Assembly (NCBI RefSeq): GCF_947253395.1
Contig: NZ_CAMXYY010000001.1
Span: 1 to 64,000, forward strand
Direction: 5' to 3'
From: an uncultured Olegusella sp.
GTDB taxonomy: Bacteria; Actinomycetota; Coriobacteriia; Coriobacteriales; Atopobiaceae
DNA length: 64,000 nt
Below are positions 7,976 to 15,823 of this stretch, one piece after another. A program made the position numbers and the translations under genes. Within the stretch, counting starts at the first letter, position 1. The number at the start of each line of letters is the position of its first letter. The notes under the pieces were generated by a model, which was not told the DNA's origin, did no database searches, and worked only from the letters and a program-made list of their open reading frames with translations.

Positions 7976-9811
7976 CTACCCCGCAATTCCTACGCCGCAC
8001 ACATTGATGAAGGCGAGGAATATAATGAGTGCCGCGCTGAGCGCAGCTATGCTCAACGCAAGCCCCGAGGTCTCCTTGTTTTTGTTATCGCGGTGCCGCA
8101 AAATAAGCAGCCAAACAAGCGAGAGTGCAAAAGACGCTATAACCGTGCCCGCACCTGCAATAAAACTATGACCTACGGCATCACCAAGCATTGCAAATTC
8201 ATGAGATAGATGAAGCGCAGGCAGCAAAAGACCGCTTGTTATTATTAACACCACACCAAAGAGCACTCCAATTGCGATGCCTTTGAGGAAGAAGCCCACA
8301 ACAGAAGGGCTATCTTCATCATCAGAGTTGTACCTTAAAAAGAAGTTCGTTGCGTAGCTCGCAGCGGCATCGGCGAGCATAAGCGCTGCGGGCAAGACGG
8401 TTGCCGATGCAAGTGCAGCGGGCACGCCAAAACTCTCACCAAAAAGCGCAATACAGGCAACAATACCTGCAATCCAAAAAGGAAGCCAAAGGTTACGTAC
8501 AAACATAATGAAGAGGTCGCGCGGACGGTCGCTTGTGTCGCTACGCGGAGCACCAGCAATTTGCAGGTCTTCGGCATGCTCTTCTTCCAAAACATCCAGC
8601 GCATCGTCAACGGTGACAACACCTAACATCTTGCCCTTGTCATCCACCACAGGCATTGCAAGGAGATTATATTTGGCAATACCTTCGGCAACATCTTCCT
8701 GGTCGTCATCGGGGTTGGCAGTGATGAGCTCATCGGAAGCAAGATCTTTGAGATGAGTACCCTCAGTTGCAACAATGAGATCATTGAGTGAGATGGCACC
8801 TGTGACCAAGCCTTCCTCATCTTCGGCATAAAGATATCGAATGGTTTCAAAGTCCTCATCAAGTCCGCGCATCGCCTCTACTGCTTCAGCAACGGTTGCA
8901 TCCTCAGGTAGCGAGAGAAATTCTGAAGTCATGATACGTCCAGCGGTATCCTCGCGATATCCTAATAGCTGACGTACCGCCTTTTGTTCCTTGATGCCCA
9001 TTAGGGCAAGAAGCTTTTCTGCCTTATCGTAATCAAGCTCACTCACGAGCTCAGCCGCGTCGTCAGGGTCCATCTCAGATAGCATGCGCGATGCTGAACG
9101 CTCATCAAGGTCGCCCATAATCTCGGCAGCCTTGTCCTCATCTATTTCTGCCATAGCGTCGGCAGCCTGCTCATCATCAAGCTGGGCAAAAACTTGACCA
9201 CGCAGACGTGGATCGAGGCGCTCAATGATATCTGCAATATCGGCAGGGTGCATATCGTCAAGTGTCTTGTGAGACACCGAAAGCTTTACATCCGATAAGT
9301 CGCGGTCAAGCAGGTTCATGTAGTTCCAAGCGATGATGCGCTCAGGTAAGGACTTGCCAAAAGTTTTTGCTAGTTTGAGGGCTATAGACTCGAGGTGAGG
9401 GGAGAGAGTACGCAAAATACCGCGCACACCTACCTCAGCACCCAGCAGTCGTAGTTGGGAGGAACTGGTATCTGAGAACTTAAGATCGTTGACGCGGACA
9501 ACACGCATACCGCGAGTATCTACAATTTGTTTATCCAAGAGATCGCGCGCAATAAGAACCTCATTGGGTTGGAGATACGAGAAGCGAATATCCGTTTTGA
9601 TAACCTTCAGACGTACTTCAGATTCATCAAAGCTGTCAACATACTTGCGCCAGGAAATCATAAAAGGGGTTTTTCCTGGTCCAATGATTGCGAGACTAGT
9701 AACGCGAGGAAACACCTCACCCGTAGCAATGCCAAGGTCGTTGACGCGACCAATCTGCTCACCTTCGAGGTCGTATACAGGGTTTCCCACCATTTGGGAA
9801 AGATAAATCAT
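7976..9811 (-). CDS. PRC-barrel/MgtE-N/CBS membrane protein, MgtE-like
   Basis: 611 residues. Order: two PRC-barrel units (about 1-150; MIYLSQMVGNPVYDLEGEQIGRV broken by residue 90), an MgtE-type superhelical N domain (about 190-320; HPADIADIIERL, DEDKAAEIMGDLD), a CBS pair (about 325-450), and five C-terminal hydrophobic segments (about 475-610). The pore region corresponding to MgtE MPVIAGMGGNAGTQS reads LPAALMLADAAASYAT, so the canonical GGNAGTQ is missing. It is either a diverged Mg2+ channel or a regulatory membrane protein. ATG 9811 has AAGGAG upstream; the longer frame to 9877 lacks a good start. It is cotranscribed with the NRAMP-related gene. Confidence 0.8.
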   Translation of the reverse strand: MIYLSQMVGNPVYDLEGEQIGRVNDLGIATGEVFPRVTSLAIIGPGKTPFMISWRKYVDSFDESEVRLKVIKTDIRFSYLQPNEVLIARDLLDKQIVDTRGMRVVRVNDLKFSDTSSSQLRLLGAEVGVRGILRTLSPHLESIALKLAKTFGKSLPERIIAWNYMNLLDRDLSDVKLSVSHKTLDDMHPADIADIIERLDPRLRGQVFAQLDDEQAADAMAEIDEDKAAEIMGDLDERSASRMLSEMDPDDAAELVSELDYDKAEKLLALMGIKEQKAVRQLLGYREDTAGRIMTSEFLSLPEDATVAEAVEAMRGLDEDFETIRYLYAEDEEGLVTGAISLNDLIVATEGTHLKDLASDELITANPDDDQEDVAEGIAKYNLLAMPVVDDKGKMLGVVTVDDALDVLEEEHAEDLQIAGAPRSDTSDRPRDLFIMFVRNLWLPFWIAGIVACIALFGESFGVPAALASATVLPAALMLADAAASYATNFFLRYNSDDEDSPSVVGFFLKGIAIGVLFGVVLIITSGLLLPALHLSHEFAMLGDAVGHSFIAGAGTVIASFALSLVWLLILRHRDNKNKETSGLALSIAALSAALIIFLAFINVCGVGIAG

Positions 9812-9985
9812 AAGAGGACTCCTTAGCTGGTTGGGGCAGCGGGGCTCAACGGCTGCTGCCAATGAGTGGCACCCCAAGGTGTGACCAGCAAGGACGCCTT
9901 GGAGTCATCGACTGTGAGGTCGAGGTTTCATCGATGACCTTTCTATCTGTGCGCACGACGGCACAAATTGTTTTGCACAAGGTAT
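9812..9985 (-). promoter_or_regulatory. Long structured 5' leader of the magnesium-transport operon
   Basis: Reading the minus strand, a possible -10 (TACAAT, forward 9984-9989) is followed by about 165 nt of untranslated leader. It contains nested stems: TCATCGA with TCGATGA, CCAAGG with CCTTGG, TGCCA with TGGCA, and GCAGC with GCTGC, before the AAGGAG site. This is compatible with a cis-acting regulatory RNA for the magnesium genes. It does not match the M-box (ykoK) or yybP-ykoY consensus that I know, so the class is unassigned. Confidence 0.4.
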
Positions 9986-10079
9986 TGTACACGCCGATTT
10001 TAGACCGTTAGCGCAAAATGCACGCTTTACCGTGTTTGCATGCAAAAAAATTGGATATGACAGAAATTAGGCATCTGGT

Positions 10080-10553
10080 TTAGCAATGTATATTATTTTT
10101 TTTGCGCCTGTTCCGAAAAAAATCTCTGAGCAGTTGTGCCGATTCTGCAGCGCAAACACCAGTAGTTACATCAAAAGCATGATTGAGACGTGCATCATTA
10201 CTTAGATCGTATAGCGTGCCAAGAGCACCGCCTTTGGGGTCAGCAGCCCCATAGACGCAACGATCAATGCGAGAGTTAATCATCAGGCCAGCGCACATAA
10301 AACAAGGTTCTAAAGTTACATAGACGGTACAACCCGTGAGGCGCCAGCAGCCAAGCTTGTGCGCTGCCTCTTCCATAGCAAGAAATTCTGCATGTGCTGC
10401 GGGGTTAGCATCTGTCTCGCGACGGTTGTGAGCGCGTGAAATGAGCTCGTCATCTGCGACGACACAAGCACCGATGGGCACCTCGCCTTCTTGTGCTGCA
10501 ACAGCAGCTTCTTCAAGAGCAATACGCATCCAGTATTCGTCAATCTCGCTCAT
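10080..10553 (-). CDS. tadA: tRNA-specific adenosine deaminase
   Basis: 157 residues. TadA converts the wobble adenosine of tRNA-Arg(ACG) to inosine. The zinc deaminase signature is complete: HAE (in AAHAEFLAME, about residues 53-55) and PCxxC (EPCFMCAG, about 83-86). AGGAGC lies four bases before the ATG. It is divergent from the tRNA-Ser gene. Guanine or cytosine deaminases share the fold, but the TLEPCFMCAG and YGAADPKGGALG stretches are typical of TadA. Confidence 0.93.
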   Translation of the reverse strand: MSEIDEYWMRIALEEAAVAAQEGEVPIGACVVADDELISRAHNRRETDANPAAHAEFLAMEEAAHKLGCWRLTGCTVYVTLEPCFMCAGLMINSRIDRCVYGAADPKGGALGTLYDLSNDARLNHAFDVTTGVCAAESAQLLRDFFRNRRKKNNIHC

Positions 10554-10692
10554 TTTTGCTCCTACGTTGCTATGACGCTATTTATTATGTGTACTAATGT
10601 AGCTAATGCGCTCAATGTGCAGCAATTATTAGTGCTAGCCCTGTGTCGCACACACGCAAAAAGCTCTTGCGCTAGGATAGTGCACATCCTTT

Positions 10693-10782
10693 GGAGGGAT
10701 GGCAGAGCGGTTGAATGCAACGGTCTTGAAAACCGTCGGGCGCGCTTGCGTCCCGAGAGTTCGAATCTCTCTCCCTCCGCCA
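10693..10782 (+). tRNA. tRNA-Ser (UGA)
   Basis: A 90-nt cloverleaf with a long variable arm. The acceptor stem GGAGGGA pairs with TCCCTCC, the anticodon loop is CTTGAAA (anticodon TGA), the T loop is GTTCGAATC, and the CCA end is encoded. Confidence 0.97.
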
Positions 10783-10790
10783 GCATATTC

Positions 10791-10817
10791 AACCCCGTCT
10801 ACCTGGCGGGGTTTTTT
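10791..10817 (+). terminator. Terminator of tRNA-Ser
   Basis: CCCCG (10793-10797) pairs with CGGGG (10807-10811) and is followed immediately by six Ts. Confidence 0.85.
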
Positions 10818-10824
10818 GGAGCTC

Positions 10825-10869
10825 GTTGCGTCTAGGCAAAAAAGTGCCCTTGTGCCTAGAAAGCGCAAC
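10825..10869. repeat. Strong 45-nt inverted repeat of unknown role
   Basis: GTTGCG (10825-10830) and TCTAGGCA (10831-10838) pair with TGCCTAGA (10853-10860) and CGCAAC (10864-10869), leaving a 14-nt loop and a three-base bulge. It lies between the tRNA-Ser terminator and the HerA-like gene and has no T-run. The rest of the 10818-11103 gap shows no gene that I can support. Confidence 0.6.
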
Positions 10870-11103
10870 TAGATATACACTCTTTACTATATTCTTAGTT
10901 TTGAACGCAGCTTTGGTTGCACCATATATGTAAACGGCTATTGCGTTGGGCGACCAACAGATTTGAATGAAGCACGGCATGAGTTGTACACAGGTTTTAA
11001 GTAACACGCAGGTTCGAGCAGCGCACAAGCTCGTATGAAGCACAGATCCAAGCTGCGTATGGCTATAAGCGATACACAGGTTTGAGAGGCGAAAGGAAGC
11101 AAT

Positions 11104-12717
11104 ATGTATACCAGCGAAGGCAAGATTTTGCTTGCACAAGGTACCCGACCTGTCTACTTGCTTCCCGAAATGTGCAATCGCCATGGCCTTATCACAGGGG
11201 CTACGGGCACAGGTAAGACAGTAACCCTCAAAGCAATCGCTCAGAGCCTATCTGACGCAGGCGTTTCAGTGTTTTTGGCTGATATCAAAGGTGATGTATC
11301 TGGTATGGCGGTTGCAGGCGAGATGAGCGAAAAGCTTGCTGAGCACTGCAAACAAACGGGTGTCCCAACTCCTGATTTCCATGCAAGCCCCGTGCATTTT
11401 TGGGATATCTATGGCAAGCAGGGCGTGCCCGTGCGCACTACTATCAGCGAGATGGGTCCCCTCTTGCTTTCACGCTTGTTGGGGCTTAGCGATGTGCAGG
11501 AAGGCGTGCTCAATATTGCCTTTCATGTGGCAGATGACCGTGGGTTACTACTGCTGGATCTCAAAGATCTGCGCGCTATGGTTGGCTGGGTGGGCGAACA
11601 TGCAGACGAGCTCAAGCTTGCCTACGGAAATGTGTCCAGTGCAAGTGTGGGCGCTATTCAGCGTGCGTTGCTGCAGCTAGAAGATGCGGGTGGTACAAGC
11701 TTCTTTGGTGAACCAGCTATTGATATTGCTGATTGGATTGGCGCTGATGCTGATGGGCATGGGTTTGTCAACATTTTAGATGCCGTGCATCTCGTACAGT
11801 CTCCGCTGCTGTATTCGACCTTCTTACTTTGGATGCTCTCCGAACTCTACGAACGTCTCCCCGAGCTTGGGGATGCTCCTCTGCCCAAGATGGTCTTTTT
11901 CTTTGATGAGGCGCACCTGCTTTTTAATGATGCACCGCGCGCGCTTGTTCAAAAAGTTGAGCAGGTAGTTAAGCTCATCCGCTCCAAGGGTGTAGGCGTA
12001 TGGATGATTACCCAAAGCCCTGCTGATATTCCCGAGACGGTGCTTGCGCAACTTGGGAATCGCGTACAACATGCACTCAGAGCATACACTCCTGCCGAGC
12101 AACGAGCAGTTAAGGCTGCGGCTGAAAGCTTCCGTGTAAATGCAGCATTCGATACCTCCAAAGTCATCGGTGAACTTGGTACAGGCGAAGCTCTGCTTAG
12201 CGTTTTGGATGCCAAGGGTATTCCTGAGGTTGTCGAGCGTGCTTATATTGTTGCGCCAGGGTGCTCAATGGCGGCGGCTCCCGCTGCCGATCATAGTTAT
12301 CTGACCGCAAATTCACCTTTTGCCACGAAATATGGCACAGCCATTGATCGCGAGAGCGCCTATGAATTGCTCAACGCCAAGATAGCAGCTGAGATCCAAG
12401 CAGTAGAAGACGCGCAAAAAGAAAAGCTTGCTGCTGCTCAAGAGGAAAAAGCTGCGCGTGAGCGAGCAAAAGAAGAGGCACGGCAAGAGCGTGAAGCCGC
12501 GCGCGAAGCAGAGCGTCAAGCTCGAGAAGCCCAGCGAGAGGCGGAGCGTCAAGCTCGGGAAGCGCAAAAGGCGGCAGAGAAAGCAGCGGCCAAAGCAGAG
12601 CGCGAGGCTGAGCGACGCCAGCGGCAAATTGCAAGTATTGGCGTCTCTGTTGCTCGTACTGCTGCAACAACGTTGACTCGGGGTTTGCTGGGAAGCTTGA
12701 AGAAGGGCCTTTTTTAA
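11104..12717 (+). CDS. HerA-like ATPase (DUF853 family)
   Basis: 537 residues. Walker A GATGTGKT is at 32-39 and the Walker B stretch [10 protein letters not shown] is near 262-271, followed by the [31 protein letters not shown] segment (about 300-330) with sensor-like polar residues. This is the DUF853/HerA-FtsK-type hexameric ATPase family, sometimes called helicase HerA-like; cellular substrate unknown. Residues about 425-505 form a long Glu/Ala/Arg-rich coiled coil. Start ATG has GAAAGGAAG upstream. It stands alone ahead of metA. Confidence 0.85.
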   Translation: MYTSEGKILLAQGTRPVYLLPEMCNRHGLITGATGTGKTVTLKAIAQSLSDAGVSVFLADIKGDVSGMAVAGEMSEKLAEHCKQTGVPTPDFHASPVHFWDIYGKQGVPVRTTISEMGPLLLSRLLGLSDVQEGVLNIAFHVADDRGLLLLDLKDLRAMVGWVGEHADELKLAYGNVSSASVGAIQRALLQLEDAGGTSFFGEPAIDIADWIGADADGHGFVNILDAVHLVQSPLLYSTFLLWMLSELYERLPELGDAPLPKMVFFFDEAHLLFNDAPRALVQKVEQVVKLIRSKGVGVWMITQSPADIPETVLAQLGNRVQHALRAYTPAEQRAVKAAAESFRVNAAFDTSKVIGELGTGEALLSVLDAKGIPEVVERAYIVAPGCSMAAAPAADHSYLTANSPFATKYGTAIDRESAYELLNAKIAAEIQAVEDAQKEKLAAAQEEKAARERAKEEARQEREAAREAERQAREAQREAERQAREAQKAAEKAAAKAEREAERRQRQIASIGVSVARTAATTLTRGLLGSLKKGLF

Positions 12718-12837
12718 GCCTCAAAATGGCAGTTTCGTCTTATAAAAGTCACGCGTTTGCGTTACAGTGTGACAGCCTGTGCGTTAGGTGCGAGCCAATG
12801 ATTGCTGATATTTTGTACATTGCGAGGGGAACCACCC

Positions 12838-13794
12838 ATGCCTATTAATATTCCAGATGGACTTCCTGCCAAAAAGACTTTGCATGAAGAGCATATTTTT
12901 GCATTGGAAGAAGAGATTGCGGACGCTCAGCATATCCGTCCACTTAAGGTGGCCATCCTCAACCTTATGCCCACCAAGATTGAGACCGAGACGCAAATCT
13001 TACGCCTTATCTCAAAGACACCCCTACAGGTAGACTGCGACTTTATGCGCGTGTCAACTCATAAGTCCACACACGTCTCAGCGGATCACCTGGTTAAGTT
13101 TTACGATACCTTTGATGCCTTTCGGGATAAGAATTACGACGGTCTTATTATTACAGGTGCTCCCGTGGAGCAGATGGCCTATGAAGATGTGGACTACTGG
13201 GATGAGCTTTGCGAAATCATCGATTGGAGTCAGGAGCACGTCTTTTCCACTCTCTTTTTGTGTTGGGGTGCCCTTGCGGGTCTTTATCATCTCTATAAAA
13301 TTCCCAAGCGTCAGCTAGGGGCCAAACTTTTTGGCGTATTCCCACAGCGACTTTGTGATGAATATAGCTTCCTTACCAATGGCTTTGATGAGGTGCATTA
13401 CATGCCCCACTCTCGTCACGCTGCTATCGATGTGGGTGAGTTGGCTCAGCACCCCAAGCTTCACGTGCTTTCTGAGGGATTTAGTTCGGGTCCTGCTCTT
13501 ATTGCTTCACCAAGCTTTCATGAGATTTATGTCACAGGTCACTTTGAGTACGGCCGTGATACGCTAGCTGATGAGTATTGGCGTGACTTCCATCAGGGTT
13601 TGCCTATCCGTCTGCCTGAGAACTACTTTCCTGACGATGATCCCGAGCGGCAACCTATCTTTACCTGGCGCGCTCATGCCAATCTGCTGTACCGCAACTG
13701 GCTTAACTGGGTTTATCAGATGACACCATATGAGCCTGAGCGTATTCCTGAGGTAATCCATGAGCTTCAGGTGCGGCACACCGAGAAGTTCTAA
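12838..13794 (+). CDS. metA: Homoserine O-acyltransferase, MetA family (predicted O-acetyltransferase)
   Basis: 318 residues, first dedicated step of methionine synthesis from homoserine. Catalytic Cys142 is in LFLCWGALAG, and HFEYGRDTL holds the conserved Glu and Tyr. Residue 111 is Glu (APVEQMAYEDV). In this family Glu at that position gives acetyl-CoA specificity and Gly gives succinyl-CoA, so the product is probably O-acetylhomoserine although the gene family name is homoserine O-succinyltransferase. ATG 12838 is chosen because GAGGGGAACC precedes it. No other methionine gene is adjacent; a LacI-type regulator follows by nine bases. No SAM riboswitch is visible upstream. Confidence 0.92.
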   Translation: MPINIPDGLPAKKTLHEEHIFALEEEIADAQHIRPLKVAILNLMPTKIETETQILRLISKTPLQVDCDFMRVSTHKSTHVSADHLVKFYDTFDAFRDKNYDGLIITGAPVEQMAYEDVDYWDELCEIIDWSQEHVFSTLFLCWGALAGLYHLYKIPKRQLGAKLFGVFPQRLCDEYSFLTNGFDEVHYMPHSRHAAIDVGELAQHPKLHVLSEGFSSGPALIASPSFHEIYVTGHFEYGRDTLADEYWRDFHQGLPIRLPENYFPDDDPERQPIFTWRAHANLLYRNWLNWVYQMTPYEPERIPEVIHELQVRHTEKF

Positions 13795-13803
13795 GGAGTA
13801 GGT

Positions 13804-14796
13804 ATGACCATCAATGAGATTGCCCAGCTGGCAAATGTTTCGCGAGCCACAGTATCGCGCTATCTCAATGATGGCTATGTCAGTGAGGAAAAGCGTGAGC
13901 GTATTGCTCGTGTTATCGAGCAGACAGGATATGTGCCCTCCCAACAGGCACGCACTCTGCGTACTGGCAAGACGCATTTTGTAGATGTCATCATTCCTAA
14001 AATTAGTTCCGAATCCATTGCACGTGAAGTTGCAGGCATCACCTCTGTTCTGAGCGCTTCGGGTTACAGCACTGTGCTTGCCAACACTGATGGTGATGTG
14101 GATAGCGAACTTTCCTATCTCAAGTCCTTTGTTGAGCAAGGTCAAAGCGATGGCATCATTCTTATCGGTACCGTTATCACGGATGAGCATAAAGAGTTTT
14201 TTAAAGATCTCCAACTGCCTTTGGTAGTGTTGGGCCAGCATGTCACGGGTGTTAACTGTATTTACTTTGACGATTACAACAGCGTCTACGATCTCACTTT
14301 GTGCTGCACAGTAGGAAGTAGTCATCCTGCCTATATCGCGGTTCCCGAGCGGGACTATGCTACAGGTTATTTGCGCCGCAAAGCCTTTCTTGATGCTATC
14401 GAACATCAGGGTTTTGATGTGGCAGCAGCGCCGATTGAACAAGGAAAATTTAACGCGTGGTCTGGTTATACCTGTGCCACCAAAATCATGGAAGCCCATC
14501 CCGAAACCGATGCAATTGTGTGTGCAACCGACGAGATTGCTGCAGGCGCTCTGACCTATTTGCGCAACAAGGGCTACAAGGTGCCAGACGATATCCGCGT
14601 GACCGGTCTGGGAGACTCTACCCTCGCTAAAGTAGTTAGTCCCAGTTTGACCACGGCTCATTACTACTATCGCACGAGTGGCGTTGAGGCAGCGCGCATG
14701 TTGCTTGAGGCAATGGAGCAAGGCGAAGCAGCTCCGCGCGAAACCAAGATGGGTTTCAAGCTTGTTTTGGGGGACTCCACCCAGCGCCCTGATTGA
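13804..14796 (+). CDS. LacI-family transcriptional regulator (probable sucrose/fructan regulator)
   Basis: 330 residues. The N-terminal helix-turn-helix MTINEIAQLANVSRATVSRY (1-20) with hinge YVPSQQARTLRTG is typical of LacI/GalR, followed by a periplasmic-binding-like sensor domain (about 60-325). It begins nine bases after metA, but the nearest downstream operon is the sucrose PTS, whose promoter carries a LacI-type operator at 15764-15781. A ScrR/SacR-type role is therefore an inference from position. An inverted repeat at 14845-14891 may end its transcript. Confidence 0.85.
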   Translation: MTINEIAQLANVSRATVSRYLNDGYVSEEKRERIARVIEQTGYVPSQQARTLRTGKTHFVDVIIPKISSESIAREVAGITSVLSASGYSTVLANTDGDVDSELSYLKSFVEQGQSDGIILIGTVITDEHKEFFKDLQLPLVVLGQHVTGVNCIYFDDYNSVYDLTLCCTVGSSHPAYIAVPERDYATGYLRRKAFLDAIEHQGFDVAAAPIEQGKFNAWSGYTCATKIMEAHPETDAIVCATDEIAAGALTYLRNKGYKVPDDIRVTGLGDSTLAKVVSPSLTTAHYYYRTSGVEAARMLLEAMEQGEAAPRETKMGFKLVLGDSTQRPD

Positions 14797-14844
14797 GACA
14801 GTGGTTCTTATCTAGACTATTAGAAATTCTTAAATTTGCCGCAA

Positions 14845-14891
14845 AATACCGTTTGTTTCGTGCACATATGCCCTATGAAACCAGCGGTATT
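14845..14891. terminator. Possible bidirectional terminator
   Basis: AATACCG (14845-14851) pairs with CGGTATT (14885-14891), and GTTTC with GAAAC inside. It sits between the convergent LacI-type gene and the lipoprotein-sized hypothetical gene. The flanks are A/T-rich but without a clean T-run. Confidence 0.4.
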
Positions 14892-14930
14892 AAAAGCAAC
14901 AGCACAAGTTAGTGCCTCCTGCGTATGCAA

Positions 14931-15356
14931 TTATTTACTTTGATCTACTCCAATGATGCTACAGCTATCTGAAATGCGCTTAAACAAGATGAGTTGATTG
15001 TCTTTTACTAGATATAGTTCATCGTTATTTGCAAGAAGCAGTTCAGAGTCAGCACCTTCTGTATTCATGAGATATACGCGCCCATATGCGTGTTCATAGG
15101 TCCCCTCTTTGAAAAAGTGCTCAGGAGCTGCATCTTGGGTATAAAAGTAACTTTTGCTTTCCTGGGGATCAAACGCTAAATATTGATTTGTATCAAGAGG
15201 TCCTTCACCACTTTGAAAGGTGCCTACGAGTTTTGCATGCTGGTATGTATTGAGTTGGCTCTTCCAGTGTATAAGTAGTGCGGTTGAGGCGCAGAGTAAA
15301 AGGACAAGAAGCCCGATGATTAAGCTGGTAGGAGAAAGCTTTTTCGAAGTTGGCAT
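14931..15356 (-). CDS. Hypothetical membrane-anchored protein
   Basis: 141 residues. Residues about 11-30 are a strong hydrophobic segment after a short basic start (MPTSKKLSP), and the rest is hydrophilic and probably extracellular, with two beta-rich halves (KLVGTFQSGEGPLDTNQYLAFD, GTYEHAYGRVYLMNTEG). There is no lipobox Cys. The ATG has AGGGG seven bases upstream. I do not recognise the family; it lies alone between the regulator and the sucrose operon. Confidence 0.65.
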   Translation of the reverse strand: MPTSKKLSPTSLIIGLLVLLLCASTALLIHWKSQLNTYQHAKLVGTFQSGEGPLDTNQYLAFDPQESKSYFYTQDAAPEHFFKEGTYEHAYGRVYLMNTEGADSELLLANNDELYLVKDNQLILFKRISDSCSIIGVDQSK

Positions 15357-15763
15357 AATACAACCCCTTCCATTGACGCTCTGTGTCCGCCGACAATCAC
15401 CGATTTATTTTTTCGCATAACAATATTTTCGTATAAAAAATTTTGCTTGTATAAATGCAATCTTAAAAGTAGCAAGTGGTTATCTTTTCTCGGCAAAAGG
15501 AGAATCTAGGCCTTTATACCTGCAAGCCTTTATACCTGCCTAAATTATTGTGCCTATTTGGGCTTTCATATGAGAAGCAGCTAGACGCTAGCAACATACA
15601 GATATCAACATTTTTACAACAAGGAGTTGCGGCGTACGTTATGCCGCTCTGACAAGAGATAAGCGAGAACACCCTACCATTCGCCGAAAAAACACTACCG
15701 TTCGTACGCGCTCGGCAAATGGTGTGCACTTTGTGAAGACATCAGTTTACTCTGGTAAGGAGT
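15357..15763. other. Intergenic region ahead of the sucrose PTS operon
   Basis: No gene can be supported here. It holds two copies of a 14-bp direct repeat GCCTTTATACCTGC (about 15510-15523 and 15526-15539), a small hairpin GCGGC/GCCGC (15629-15633 with 15643-15647), and a longer imperfect inverted repeat (15677-15687 with 15712-15722: CCATTCGCCGA with TCGGCAAATGG). These may be part of the scrA leader or the upstream gene's promoter. Confidence 0.5.
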
Positions 15764-15781
15764 TGTGAGAACGATTTCACA
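15764..15781 (+). promoter_or_regulatory. LacI-type operator upstream of scrA
   Basis: TGTGAGAACGATTTCACA is an 18-bp dyad centred on CG with near-perfect symmetry (outer TGTGA/TCACA), the standard form for LacI-family operators. It is 42 bp upstream of the scrA start. A variant with 15 of 18 identical bases lies at 28179-28196, ahead of the fructan operon. Confidence 0.75.
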
Positions 15782-15823
15782 CAAGCCTAAGACAGTTTTC
15801 TGTTGCAGGAAAAGGGAGGAAAT

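Noticed and set aside
9812..9985. M-box (ykoK) magnesium riboswitch
   Set aside because: The conserved GTTAGGTGAGGCTCC-type core is missing, so the leader was not assigned to that class.
10491..10835. Open frames crossing the tRNA-Ser gene on both strands
   Set aside because: They run through a clear tRNA and its terminator.
12718..12837. SAM riboswitch before metA
   Set aside because: The 120-bp gap has no S-box core and no terminator.
13564..14721. Long (385-codon) minus-strand frame opposite metA and the LacI-type gene
   Set aside because: It is a shadow of the regulator gene; composition and lack of motifs argue against coding.
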